From assembly GCA_964610175.1 (NCBI GenBank), contig CAZSVE010000018.1:1-42825 (forward strand): a stretch of 42,825 nucleotides of DNA, written 5' to 3'. This document shows positions 15,537-23,541 of this stretch, in pieces. Origin of the DNA: CAZSVE01 sp964610175. Its GTDB lineage: Bacteria; Pseudomonadota; Gammaproteobacteria; HK1. How positions within the stretch are numbered: the first letter of the stretch is position 1; each line of letters opens with the position of its first letter. The translations under genes were made by a program, and so were the position numbers. The notes below the pieces were generated by a model. It was not told the DNA's origin and ran no database searches. It worked only from the letters and a program-made list of their open reading frames with translations.

Positions 15537-17292
15537 AGCTCGGGTTGGGGTTATCTGGCGACGTATGGTCGATGTCGAGATAGAGGTAGCGCGGGTCGAG
15601 TTCGTATCCCTCGGTGAGTTCCAGGAGCAACTGGCACAGGTATTCGTCGGAGCGCTTGCGGTCCTGGCGTTCCTGGAAGCGTTCCACGGCCTTGTCGAGG
15701 GGTTCGTTGCCATGGAAGAGGCGCTCGCCCTCTCCCTCCCCTTGCGGGTTTGCCAGGACATGGCTGAAGGCGCGGAAATAGAATTCCCGCAACAGGCGCT
15801 GTTCGCCGGAATCTGCCCCGTCCCCCATGGGCTCGATGTCCTCCTTTTGGGCGATGACCCCGTACAGGGTGTCCAGGGATTCGGGCTGGCGTTCCAGGAG
15901 CCGCCACACCGGGCGGTGATAAAGGCGCAGATAATAAAACACCAGAAAACGGCGCACGGCGCGCTGGCGCTCTTCTTCCTCGGCGAATTCTCCGGAATTC
16001 TTTACCTTGGATTTTGCTTCCTCTTTCAATAACCAGCCGGGGGCGTCGTGGAGCCCCCAGGTGGCGCACAGGCCATTGACGAAGTTCTTGATCTTGCGTG
16101 GATTGGGTTCCAGAAGCCGTTCGATGTCCTCGGCGAGACGCCTGGGAGAGGGAATCCCGTGAACTGCAAGCTGAGAGCTGATGGCCTCGCGTACATGGGA
16201 GGTGGCCGGTAGAGGCACGGCGAGGATGGCCTGGAAGAGCTTTTCCAGGTATTCGCGGTTGCTGTCCTCGGAGCGCCCCTGCCAGTGGCGCGTCAGGACG
16301 TCGAGGACGGCGCTGTCGTCGAGGCCGAGTACGAAGACGCAGCGACGGCTCGATAGATAGAGCTTGATGGCCTCCAGGAGGCGCACGATGACGCCCTCTT
16401 CGCAGCGGTCGAGATCGTCGATGAAGAGGATGAGGCGGGGAGAAGATCCTTCGGGGGATGATTCATTGCCTTGATTTTCGGTGGGAAAGTCGAGGAGGGC
16501 TTCCAGCACCTGGTCGATGGCATCTTCGAAGAGGAGATGAAAGCGCTGTCCGTCGCTGATCGCGGTGAGATCGGGGTCGCTGTTGTTGCCTTCCTGCCGG
16601 CCTTGGCGGACGGCGTCGATGGCGCCAGTGAGGACGGTGGATGGCGCACCCAGGGTCAGGGAGAGCGCCGCATTCCCCACCTGTCCCAATAGTTGGATCC
16701 CCGCAAGGCCGTTGCTGCGGCATCCATCCCATGCCTTTTTGATGGTTTCCTTGTGTTTTCTGGCTCTGGCGTTCCCTTCGGGTAAGGTCTGCACGGCACG
16801 GAATCGGTCCTGCAACCTGGCTTCGAATTGGGCGCGGATTTCCCTGATCAGGGGAACGAGGGGGTTTTGCTCGTTCTGGTGCTGCCATGGGGAGAACCAG
16901 ACACAAAAGACGCCCTCGGTGGATTGGAAATAGTCTTCGGGCCAAGCCAATGCCTTTTGGCGTTCTTCGTTGGTCCAGGAGAGCCCGGCCCACTGTTCGC
17001 CTTGTCCCTCTTCTCCGGGTTCGGCCAGGGCGCGTTGCTGACGAATGGGCTGGCCGCCCAGGGTGGCGAAGGCGCGGCGCATGACGCTGGTCTTGCCCGC
17101 CCCCCACTTGCCGGTGACCCCGAGGGTGAAGGGGGGCTCGACTTCCAGTGCCATGCGCGCCACCTGGTTGCCGACGCGTCCGAGGCTGAAGCCGTCGTCC
17201 AGCGTCCATAGGTCGTTGCGGTAACGGGGGGTGGCGTCGATATCGGTGGCGGCAGTATTGCCGGTATTGTCGGGAGAGGGTGTCGTAGCCAT
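15535..17292 (-). CDS. KAP family P-loop NTPase
   Basis: A 585-residue predicted NTPase of the KAP (Kidins220/ARMS-PifA) group. Walker A is GKWGAGKT (61-68); the KAP-typical VWFSPWQH follows at 131-138, and Walker B RLILFIDDLDRC at 286-296, then SSRRCVFVLGLDDSAVL. No clear paired membrane segments interrupt the domain, though a weakly hydrophobic stretch occurs near 198-228. The protein PifA from plasmid F, a phage-exclusion factor, belongs to this group, so a defence role is plausible but inferred. It lies 25 bases after pepA and 176 bases before the NACHT gene on the same strand, which may mean co-transcription. The start is ATG 17292. Confidence 0.9.
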   Translation of the reverse strand: MATTPSPDNTGNTAATDIDATPRYRNDLWTLDDGFSLGRVGNQVARMALEVEPPFTLGVTGKWGAGKTSVMRRAFATLGGQPIRQQRALAEPGEEGQGEQWAGLSWTNEERQKALAWPEDYFQSTEGVFCVWFSPWQHQNEQNPLVPLIREIRAQFEARLQDRFRAVQTLPEGNARARKHKETIKKAWDGCRSNGLAGIQLLGQVGNAALSLTLGAPSTVLTGAIDAVRQGRQEGNNSDPDLTAISDGQRFHLLFEDAIDQVLEALLDFPTENQGNESSPEGSSPRLILFIDDLDRCEEGVIVRLLEAIKLYLSSRRCVFVLGLDDSAVLDVLTRHWQGRSEDSNREYLEKLFQAILAVPLPATSHVREAISSQLAVHGIPSPRRLAEDIERLLEPNPRKIKNFVNGLCATWGLHDAPGWLLKEEAKSKVKNSGEFAEEEERQRAVRRFLVFYYLRLYHRPVWRLLERQPESLDTLYGVIAQKEDIEPMGDGADSGEQRLLREFYFRAFSHVLANPQGEGEGERLFHGNEPLDKAVERFQERQDRKRSDEYLCQLLLELTEGYELDPRYLYLDIDHTSPDNPNPS

Positions 17293-17317
17293 GGCGTATT
17301 TTCTCGAAGGGTGTTTT

Positions 17318-18853
17318 TCAGTGGCTGTTTTTCAGTGGTTGTTTCAAGGGCAATTCGGGGGATGCGCATCGGTCCAGCAGGTATTGCGTCAACAGAGCCA
17401 CCGGGCGACCGGTGGCGCCTTTCTTCTTGTCGGATAGCGCGGAGACGCCTGCGATGTCGAGGTGCGCCCAGTGGTGGTTTTTGGTGAAGCGCGACAGGAA
17501 ACAGGCGGCCGTGACGGCACCGGCAAGCTGTCCCCCGATGTTGGCCATATCGGCGAAATTGCTGTTTAGCTGTTCCTGATATTCGTCCCATAATGGCATG
17601 AGCCAGGCGCGGTCGCCACTTCGATCCCCTGCCGAAAGCAGATCCTCGCCAAGCGGCCCATGATTGCTGAAGAGCCCGCTGGCGTGGGCGCCGAGGGCGA
17701 TCCGGCAGGCGCCGGTCAGGGTTGCGATGTCGATGACGACATCGGGATCGAAGCGTTCGGCATAGGACAGGGCGTCGCAGAGGATGAGGCGCCCCTCGGC
17801 GTCGGTGTTGAGGATCTCCACGGTTTGTCCGGATAGGGTGGTGACGATGTCGCCCGGCTTGGTGGCGTTGCCGTCGGGGAGATTTTCGGTGGCCGGGATG
17901 ATGCCCACGATATCGAGGGGAAGCGCCAGCTCCATGGCGGCAAACAGGGTGCCCAATACGCTGGCTGCTCCGCACATGTCGAATTTCATCTCGTCCATTT
18001 TGGCACCGGGCTTGAGGGAAATGCCCCCGGCGTCGAAGGTAACCCCCTTGCCTACCAATACGATGGGTTTGCTGCCCTTTTTACCCCCTTTGTAGTGGAG
18101 GAGGATGAGCTTGGCATCCTCGCGGCTCCCCCTGGCCACCGCGAGCAACGCGCCCATGCCGAGCCTTTCCATGTCTTTTTCTTCCAGGATCTTGACGGTG
18201 GCCGCTGCCTTTTTACTGCCGACCATGGCCTTGGCCTGTTCCGCGAGATACGTGGGGGTACAGATGTTTCCCGGTAAGTCGCCAAGATCCCTGGCAAGTT
18301 CGATGCCTTTGGCGATGGCGACCCCTTCCCGTATCGTTTGCTCGGCGCCAGATGCGTCTCGATGCTCGGGGCGGTGTATCAGTACCTGGGTCAGGGGGGG
18401 GGGCTGCTTTTTCTTTTCGGTTTGCAGCCAGTCGCATCGGTAGCGCGCATGGAGGGCGCTTTCCACGATTTGCCGGACCTGCCAGAGGTAGTCCCTGTCC
18501 GGGATATGGAGGTCCGTGAGGAACACGGCGGCGTCTTTGGCTTTGGTGTGGTCGAGGGCCCGAAAGGCACTCGAGATCACCGATCGATATTGCCAGGGGG
18601 TGTGTTGCTTTTCCTTGCCGAATCCCACCAGCAAGACGCGCTCGGCGGGGATATTGGGCGGTTGATGGAGTATCAGGGTTTGACCCGATTCACCGTCGAA
18701 ATCGCCGGTTTCGAGTATTCGTGCGATGGCGCCATCGGTGGCCGAGTTTACGGCCTGGGCGGAATCCGTAAGTTGGCAAGGCTCGGTCACGCCGAGGACC
18801 AGGCACCCGATGGGTTGCTGCTCGAGATCGATGTTTTTTATGCTGAAGTCCAT
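17318..18853 (-). CDS. pepA: Leucyl aminopeptidase (M17)
   Basis: Cytosolic two-metal aminopeptidase of 511 residues that removes N-terminal residues from peptides; the E. coli homologue also binds DNA in XerCD recombination at plasmid cer sites. The catalytic region shows VGKGVTFDAGGISLKPG, the signature NTDAEGRL, and MKFDMCGAASVLGT. A GAGG lies 7 bases before ATG 18853. The frame contains a run of 10 G (plus strand, 18394-18403) encoding QPPPL, a possible slippage site but in frame here. In many gammaproteobacteria pepA is divergent from lptF; lptF is not seen in this window. Confidence 0.96.
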   Translation of the reverse strand: MDFSIKNIDLEQQPIGCLVLGVTEPCQLTDSAQAVNSATDGAIARILETGDFDGESGQTLILHQPPNIPAERVLLVGFGKEKQHTPWQYRSVISSAFRALDHTKAKDAAVFLTDLHIPDRDYLWQVRQIVESALHARYRCDWLQTEKKKQPPPLTQVLIHRPEHRDASGAEQTIREGVAIAKGIELARDLGDLPGNICTPTYLAEQAKAMVGSKKAAATVKILEEKDMERLGMGALLAVARGSREDAKLILLHYKGGKKGSKPIVLVGKGVTFDAGGISLKPGAKMDEMKFDMCGAASVLGTLFAAMELALPLDIVGIIPATENLPDGNATKPGDIVTTLSGQTVEILNTDAEGRLILCDALSYAERFDPDVVIDIATLTGACRIALGAHASGLFSNHGPLGEDLLSAGDRSGDRAWLMPLWDEYQEQLNSNFADMANIGGQLAGAVTAACFLSRFTKNHHWAHLDIAGVSALSDKKKGATGRPVALLTQYLLDRCASPELPLKQPLKNSH

Positions 18854-19211
18854 AACGATACCTCGTGTCGTGGGCGTTTGTATCGAGACCCGATTTTACA
18901 TTGGTTTTCGGTACGCCGGCTTTCGGTTTCCGGGAGGGTGGTGTCGTTCGGTATCGCTCGGTGTCGCTCATCCTCGGGGGGGAGGAGGAGCGGCATGCCC
19001 CATGGCGGGGATGGTTCCCCATGACAGGGGTAGATCCCATAACGAAGAGGGGAAGAGAGTAATGAGCGCTTCGCCGCCGAAGGATCGGGCGTACCGCGGA
19101 ATACCGGCATGGGGCGAGTGGAGACCACGGAAAAGGGGCGTGTGGCATGGATCATTGCCGTGATACCTTATCGATGACGATCGAACAACCTTGGTGAGCG
19201 GGATCGAAAGG
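18854..19211. other. Intergenic region without recognised gene
   Basis: A 358-base stretch between pepA and xerC. It contains short G-rich runs but no R1 or R2 copy, no convincing promoter and no frame with a recognisable protein. Confidence 0.5.
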
Positions 19212-20210
19212 CTAGCTCTCCAATTTTCGCGATGGTCCGAGTTTGGCATCACTGGCAATGGAACTACGTTTGGCTCTCGGATGCGTTTCGTCATATACGT
19301 TGGCAAGGTGTTGAAAATCCAAGTGTGTGTAGATCTGCGTAGTCGTGATATCGGCATGACCGAGAATTTCCTGCACGGCGCGAAGATCGCCACTCGATTC
19401 GAGAAGATGGCTTGCGAAAGCATGGCGAAACAGATGGGGATGGAGCGGCATATCCAGGTTTCGGGCAATACCGAATTTCTGCAGCCTTGCTTGTACGCCC
19501 CGGCACGTCAATCTGGTTCTACGGCGGCTCACGAATAGCGCGGGTTGCTCCGATCCTGCGAACTGCAATCGTATATCGAGCCACCGCGTGATCGCCCGAC
19601 AAGCCACTCGACCGACCGGGACGATTCTTTCCTTGTTCCCTTTACCCGTTACCCGCACGAGCCGCTCGTCGAGAGAGAGGTCCGACAGATTCAGTCCTAC
19701 GAGTTCAGCCAATCGGAGTCCGGATGAGTAGAGGAGTTCCATGATCGCCCAATCACGGATGGCAAGCGGGTTGTCTTGGTGCGAATCCAGTAATCCCGCT
19801 ATTTCATCGACATCGGGAACCTTGGGTAGATGACGTGGCCGTCTTGGGGCCGAGACACCCGCGAGGGGGTCGTGTGCAACGTATCTCTCACGGATAAGGT
19901 ATTGGTAAAAGCCGCGCATGGCGGAGAGAAGCCGCTGTGTGGCGTATGAACTTCGCCCCAATCTGCGTTGCAGACCCACGAAGGAGCGCACATGCATGGT
20001 GTCCAACCGATCCCAGGAATGTATGCCGTGTTCTCGACAGAATGCGAGCAGGCGTTCGAGATCCTGACGGTATGCCTTGCCCGTCAACCAGGATAAGCGA
20101 CGATTGATTACCAAATGGTCGATGAAAGTATCGATGGTGTCTTCCAGCTGCTGTCCGGAACGGCAATGGGGATTCGTCTTCGAGGATGAATCCGAATAGC
20201 GATTCGACAT
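19212..20210 (-). CDS. xerC: Tyrosine recombinase XerC
   Basis: Site-specific recombinase of 332 residues that, with XerD, resolves chromosome dimers at dif. The catalytic set is visible: Arg in YSSGLRLAELVGL, Lys in VTGKGNKER, HLFRHAFASH (His and Arg), the second His in LGHADITTTQIYTHL, and the nucleophilic Tyr in the same motif. The C-terminal QHLANVYDETHPRAKR is diagnostic of XerC rather than XerD. DUF484 lies just upstream, the conserved gammaproteobacterial order. ATG 20210 is used; a TTG two codons upstream, with AGGA before it, is an alternative. The N-terminus is about 20 residues longer than usual. No dif site was found nearby. Confidence 0.95.
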   Translation of the reverse strand: MSNRYSDSSSKTNPHCRSGQQLEDTIDTFIDHLVINRRLSWLTGKAYRQDLERLLAFCREHGIHSWDRLDTMHVRSFVGLQRRLGRSSYATQRLLSAMRGFYQYLIRERYVAHDPLAGVSAPRRPRHLPKVPDVDEIAGLLDSHQDNPLAIRDWAIMELLYSSGLRLAELVGLNLSDLSLDERLVRVTGKGNKERIVPVGRVACRAITRWLDIRLQFAGSEQPALFVSRRRTRLTCRGVQARLQKFGIARNLDMPLHPHLFRHAFASHLLESSGDLRAVQEILGHADITTTQIYTHLDFQHLANVYDETHPRAKRSSIASDAKLGPSRKLES

Positions 20211-20270
20211 AAGCAACGCGGAATTGGTTTCCTTTCAAAAAACGAATGATTTCGATGGTCGATCTTTCAT

Positions 20271-21020
20271 CTATTCTTGTGCATCGGAAATATAGGGGGA
20301 TATTATGTGTCCGACGATTTCGCCGAGTTGACTCATGAATATCGTTCCCAACGTGTGTTGAAATCGCTTCGGATCATGGCTTCCGATACCGAGAACACCA
20401 AAGATTCTCTCGTCTTCACCTTTTAGTGGCATGAGCATTCCCGAGCCGAAAGTGGTTGCCTGTTCACCAAAAAGGCATGTCATTTGGGCAACTCGGCTTT
20501 GTACGCATACCGGTTCTCCATTGGTATCGAGCAGCGGTTCGATGACCTCGGGGATGACGCCGTTCCAATCCGAAAATTCCTTCAACTCCTGATCCAGCGT
20601 ACAGCGCGGTGCGAGAAAGATACGAACCTCGACGGCACCTGCCGTAAAATCCGCCATTAGCCGATCACGCAAGGCGGAAAATATCTCATCGAGGGATGTG
20701 TAATCGATCAACTGGAGCGTCAGTTTGTGCAGTTGTTGGCTTAATATCTCATTCTTCCTGGCATTGTCCATCAATTCATTGAACTGCTCTCGTTGTTGGC
20801 GCGCCTGTTCACGAAGGACCAATACCTGACGTTCGATCAATGAGACAGTATTGTCACCACATGGGTGTGGAATATCCAGGAGCTCGAGGATATCGGGATT
20901 CTCGACGAAAAAATCGGGATTTTCTTGTAGATAATCGAGTACCGCCGTACTGTCGATGGCAGCTTCCGGGGAAGTGGTTATCGGGGAGTTGCTATCACTT
21001 GTTTTGTTGAGTTTTTCCAT
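20271..21020 (-). CDS. DUF484 family protein (YigA-like)
   Basis: A 249-residue cytoplasmic protein of the DUF484 family. It begins with the typical VLDYLQENPDFFVENPDIL, followed by a helical, coiled-coil-like stretch (ERQVLVLREQARQQREQFNEL) and a GAF-like C-terminal half ending with GVLGIGSHDPKRFQHTLGT. Its biochemical function is unknown; it is almost always found next to xerC, as here (60 bases). The ATG at 21020 gives the usual distance to the family motif; an in-frame ATG at 21071 is also open, and neither has a strong ribosome binding site. Confidence 0.88.
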   Translation of the reverse strand: MEKLNKTSDSNSPITTSPEAAIDSTAVLDYLQENPDFFVENPDILELLDIPHPCGDNTVSLIERQVLVLREQARQQREQFNELMDNARKNEILSQQLHKLTLQLIDYTSLDEIFSALRDRLMADFTAGAVEVRIFLAPRCTLDQELKEFSDWNGVIPEVIEPLLDTNGEPVCVQSRVAQMTCLFGEQATTFGSGMLMPLKGEDERIFGVLGIGSHDPKRFQHTLGTIFMSQLGEIVGHIISPYISDAQE

Positions 21021-21173
21021 TACCGTCTTCTGAATATTTTCCTGTAGGAGCCTTGTCGTAAAGCCGGTCATCGGTATGATTGATCAATCTCCACCCCGAT
21101 CACTATGGTTACCATTGGGTCTTCGACCCAACACGGGTGAATCTTTGAATTTGGGGTTCGGCCTACTAACAGG

Positions 21174-21244
21174 GTGGTGAAAAATGTAAATTTTCACCCA
21201 GCGCGCGACACGGGGATACGTCGCCATTTTCAATACTATCGATT
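21174..21244 (+). repeat. Upstream module attached to R1 copy F
   Basis: Starts with the hairpin GTGAAAA...TTTTCAC (21177-21197), continues CCCAGCGCGCGACACGGGG, then ACGTCGCCATTTTCAATA, and runs directly into R1. The same arrangement recurs at 22186-22307, so some R1 copies belong to a longer element of 170-180 bases. Confidence 0.65.
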
Positions 21245-21352
21245 TGTTTATTTCCCGCCCATTTTCGCAAATGAACCAGGTTTTACGAAACGATGATTTT
21301 GCTTTGACCGATGCAAAATCACGCTTCATCGGTTCGAGGCGAAGCTTTACTG
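21245..21352 (+). repeat. Interspersed repeat R1, copy F
   Basis: Near-complete copy in the 497-base gap between DUF484 and scpB, oriented with scpB. It is followed by about 115 bases of unrecognised sequence and then by the partial copy F2. Confidence 0.88.
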
Positions 21353-21469
21353 GAGGCAAGAATACACGAAGCAAAGCACAGAGGCCATTCGGAGAAGGCT
21401 CATTGTTTGGTAAAGATATTTTTCATGGAAAAGTCGCCGACGACAGCCGACGACTAAAGATACAAACAT

Positions 21470-21541
21470 GTTCCAGAACGCCAATTTTGCTTTACCGATG
21501 CCGGGTCATGCTTTGTCGGTTCGAGCACAAGCTTCACTGGT
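21470..21541 (+). repeat. R1 fragment F2 (3' two thirds)
   Basis: Contains the inner part from CCAATTTTGCTTTACCGATG through TGTCGGTTCGAG to AAGCTTCAC; the 5' hairpin is absent. It ends 27 bases before the scpB start. Confidence 0.75.
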
Positions 21542-21568
21542 GATATTTTCACGTCGAGGAGCTCTCCG

Positions 21569-22180
21569 ATGTCTCATGTGGATTTCGATACCGTAAAAAG
21601 GATCGTCGAGGCGGCGTTATTGGCGGCGGATCGGCCTTTGGCCATGAACGACCTGTTTGGTTTGTTTACGAATTCCTTCGAGGAAGCACCCATGGAGAAG
21701 GCGCTATCCGGAAAGGATGCCTCCCGAGGCGATTCGAAAATACCATCCCGGTCTCTGTTGAAAGAGGTTTTGTCGGCGCTGGAAAAGGATTGTGAGTCGC
21801 GCGGCATCGAACTCGAAGAGGTGGCCGGCGGTTTTCGTTACCAAATCCGCTCCGAGTATGCTGAATATATCCAGCGTCTTTGGGTGGAGCGCCCCATACG
21901 CTACTCTCGCGCCTTGTTGGAAACCCTGGCGATCATCGTTTATCGGCAACCCATTACCCGGGGGGAAATCGAGGAGATCCGGGGGGTGAGCGTTGCTTCC
22001 TCTACCATAAAGACCCTACGGGAACGGGAATGGGTCCGTGTGATCGGTCATCGTGATGTCCCCGGCAGACCAGCCATTTACGGGACGACCCGCGAGTTTT
22101 TGAATTACTTCGGCCTGAAAACCTTGGACGATCTGCCGCCCTTGAGTGATGTCAAGGATTTGGATTCTTTCGAGGGCTAG
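21569..22180 (+). CDS. scpB: Segregation and condensation protein B
   Basis: A 203-residue winged-helix protein that binds ScpA and the SMC complex in chromosome segregation. Diagnostic stretches are RIVEAALLAADRPL at the N-terminus, and LLETLAIIVYRQPITRGEIE, EIRGVSVASSTIKTLREREW and GRPAIYGTTREFLNYFGLKT in the second winged helix. An insertion of about 25 residues follows the first helix (EAPMEKALSGKDASRG and on). GAGGAG about 8 bases upstream supports ATG 21569. The usual partner gene scpA is not adjacent; a 497-base repeat-rich gap precedes it. Confidence 0.95.
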   Translation: MSHVDFDTVKRIVEAALLAADRPLAMNDLFGLFTNSFEEAPMEKALSGKDASRGDSKIPSRSLLKEVLSALEKDCESRGIELEEVAGGFRYQIRSEYAEYIQRLWVERPIRYSRALLETLAIIVYRQPITRGEIEEIRGVSVASSTIKTLREREWVRVIGHRDVPGRPAIYGTTREFLNYFGLKTLDDLPPLSDVKDLDSFEG

Positions 22181-22185
22181 CAGGT

Positions 22186-22307
22186 ATGGTAAAAAATGCA
22201 AGTTTTTACCCGGTGACGCGTGGCATGTTGGCAATGCGGTGAAAAATGCAATTTCCCCACTCCGTGGGTGATGCAGGGATGTGTCGTCATTTCCAATAGC
22301 GTTGATT
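22186..22307 (+). repeat. Double upstream module before R1 copy G
   Basis: The perfect hairpin GGTAAAAA...TTTTTACC (22188-22210), directly after the scpB stop, is followed by a second related unit (GGTGAAAAATGCAATTTCCC) and by GATGCAGGGATGTGTCGTC, leading into R1. The first hairpin could act as a bidirectional terminator for the convergent scpB and M23 genes, but it lacks a T-run. Confidence 0.6.
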
Positions 22308-22352
22308 CGTTTATTTCCCGCTCATCTTCGTAAACGAGCAGGAAGCTTCGCT
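22308..22352 (+). repeat. R1 copy G with internal deletion
   Basis: The 5' hairpin (TTTATTTCCCGCTCATCTTCG...) is joined directly to the 3' end (GGAAGCTTCGCTA), so about 60 central bases are missing. It ends at the stop codon of the M23 peptidase gene. Confidence 0.75.
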
Positions 22353-23238
22353 ATTCCTGTGGAACGAAGTTTTTGGAATCCAGCAATAGCTGTGGGTCCA
22401 AACGTGTTCGAAATAGATTTACCCGCCAATCCAGGTGCGCCCCGGTTACACGTCCGGTGGCTCCCACCTGAGCAATAATGTCCCCTTGTCGAACATGTTC
22501 CCCTTCTTTTACCAGTATCCGCTTCAAGTGAAGAAAGGACGAGGATAACCCATGCCCATGATCGACAATCAATGTGCCACCGGAAAAAAACATATCGGGA
22601 TGTACCAGACTGACGATACCGCTGGCTGGTGCGCGAACCGGTGTGCCGGCAGGCGCCGCAATATCGATCCCGAAATGATGCCTGCGCGGCTTGCCATCGA
22701 GAATGCGTCGAGTTCCATATACACCGGTGATTTGGCCCCCTACAGGGAGGATGAAACCCTCCAGGAAGTCGGTGCGCACGTCATCCCGCGTTCGAGCGAC
22801 CTTGACCTTGGCCGTTTCGGCTCGAATTCTGGCGAGAGTCCTTCGGGGAGGAGATACCTTGGTTTTCGGTAACCCATCGATTCGTTGAATCTCGTATTTT
22901 CGCTGTTTTATGGAAAGAGTTTTGGTTTCTCGACGACCGTCGGGGAAGGTCACGGAAAAATCGACCGTGCGTGGTTCATCACGGCCAAAGCCGAGAAGAA
23001 ATACTCCTTCGCGCGAGACACGAACATCACGCCCCTTGAATACGATACGGGCCTTGGGATCGGTACGCCCCTGAACCAACCCACCCTGCACCAGCGATCC
23101 TGTCAATCCCATATCCTGAGCAAATATTGATTGGGATGACATCCAGTAAAAAAATATGATCGGCGCAAAAACACCCAGGTTTTTCCAGAAACCGGTTTTT
23201 CCGTTTGGGAATTCGGATACGTATCGATTGGTAAGCAT
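22351..23238 (-). CDS. M23 family metallopeptidase (LytM domain)
   Basis: A 295-residue protein with an N-terminal membrane or signal segment (about residues 20-41, GVFAPIIFFYWMSSQSIFA) that places it in the periplasm. The C-terminal LytM domain has the zinc motif HHFGIDIAAPAGTPVRAPASG (His and Asp ligands), VDHGHGLSSSFLHL and the closing GAHLDWRV. Such enzymes cut peptidoglycan cross-bridges; presence of the HxxxD and HxD/H ligands suggests it is active. An intervening beta-rich region (residues 45-130) resembles the domain found before LytM in related endopeptidases. It converges on scpB and is preceded by R1 copy H, 40 bases upstream. No strong ribosome binding site was found. Confidence 0.92.
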   Translation of the reverse strand: MLTNRYVSEFPNGKTGFWKNLGVFAPIIFFYWMSSQSIFAQDMGLTGSLVQGGLVQGRTDPKARIVFKGRDVRVSREGVFLLGFGRDEPRTVDFSVTFPDGRRETKTLSIKQRKYEIQRIDGLPKTKVSPPRRTLARIRAETAKVKVARTRDDVRTDFLEGFILPVGGQITGVYGTRRILDGKPRRHHFGIDIAAPAGTPVRAPASGIVSLVHPDMFFSGGTLIVDHGHGLSSSFLHLKRILVKEGEHVRQGDIIAQVGATGRVTGAHLDWRVNLFRTRLDPQLLLDSKNFVPQE

Positions 23239-23278
23239 TTTTACTGCACCGTATAAGCCTATGTGGGTAATTGATTGC

Positions 23279-23388
23279 TAACGAAGCTTCGCTTCGAGCC
23301 GACAGGCATGATTCAGCATCGGTAAAAAAATCGGTGCTTTGTAAAACCTGGCTCATCAGCGAAGCTGAGCGGGAAATATAAACAAACC
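23279..23388 (-). repeat. Interspersed repeat R1, copy H
   Basis: Near-complete copy just upstream of the M23 gene and co-oriented with it. The first hairpin is intact (GCTCATCAGCGAAGCTGAGC in reverse orientation, with a longer stem than other copies). Confidence 0.88.
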
Positions 23389-23391
23389 GAT

Positions 23392-23541
23392 ATGGTGGGG
23401 CTGGGCGGTGGGCCGGGACCACTCGCCATTACCAGGGCGGGAGACCAGGAGATCCAATACCATGCCAACGGCAGCGTGGCGCATCCCGGGGATCGCATTA
23501 TTTTGTTTGTTTCCGGCTTATCTTCGCACATGCCAAAGTGA
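23392..23541 (+). pseudogene. Possible protein fragment between R1 copy H and prmC
   Basis: A 49-codon open stretch from ATG 23392 reads MVGLGGGPGPLAITRAGDQE and IQYHANGSVAHPGDRIILFV, then stops after an R1-like end (SGLSSHMPK). The composition resembles a fragment of a longer protein rather than random sequence, but I cannot name a family. It overlaps the 3' end of prmC by 44 bases. Confidence 0.25.

Noticed and set aside
18338..19024. 228-codon plus-strand open frame
   Set aside because: It mostly lies antisense to pepA, and the remainder has no recognisable protein features.
21174..22352. Repeats considered as a CRISPR array
   Set aside because: Units are about 110 bp, irregularly spaced over kilobases and diverged; no regular spacers or cas genes.
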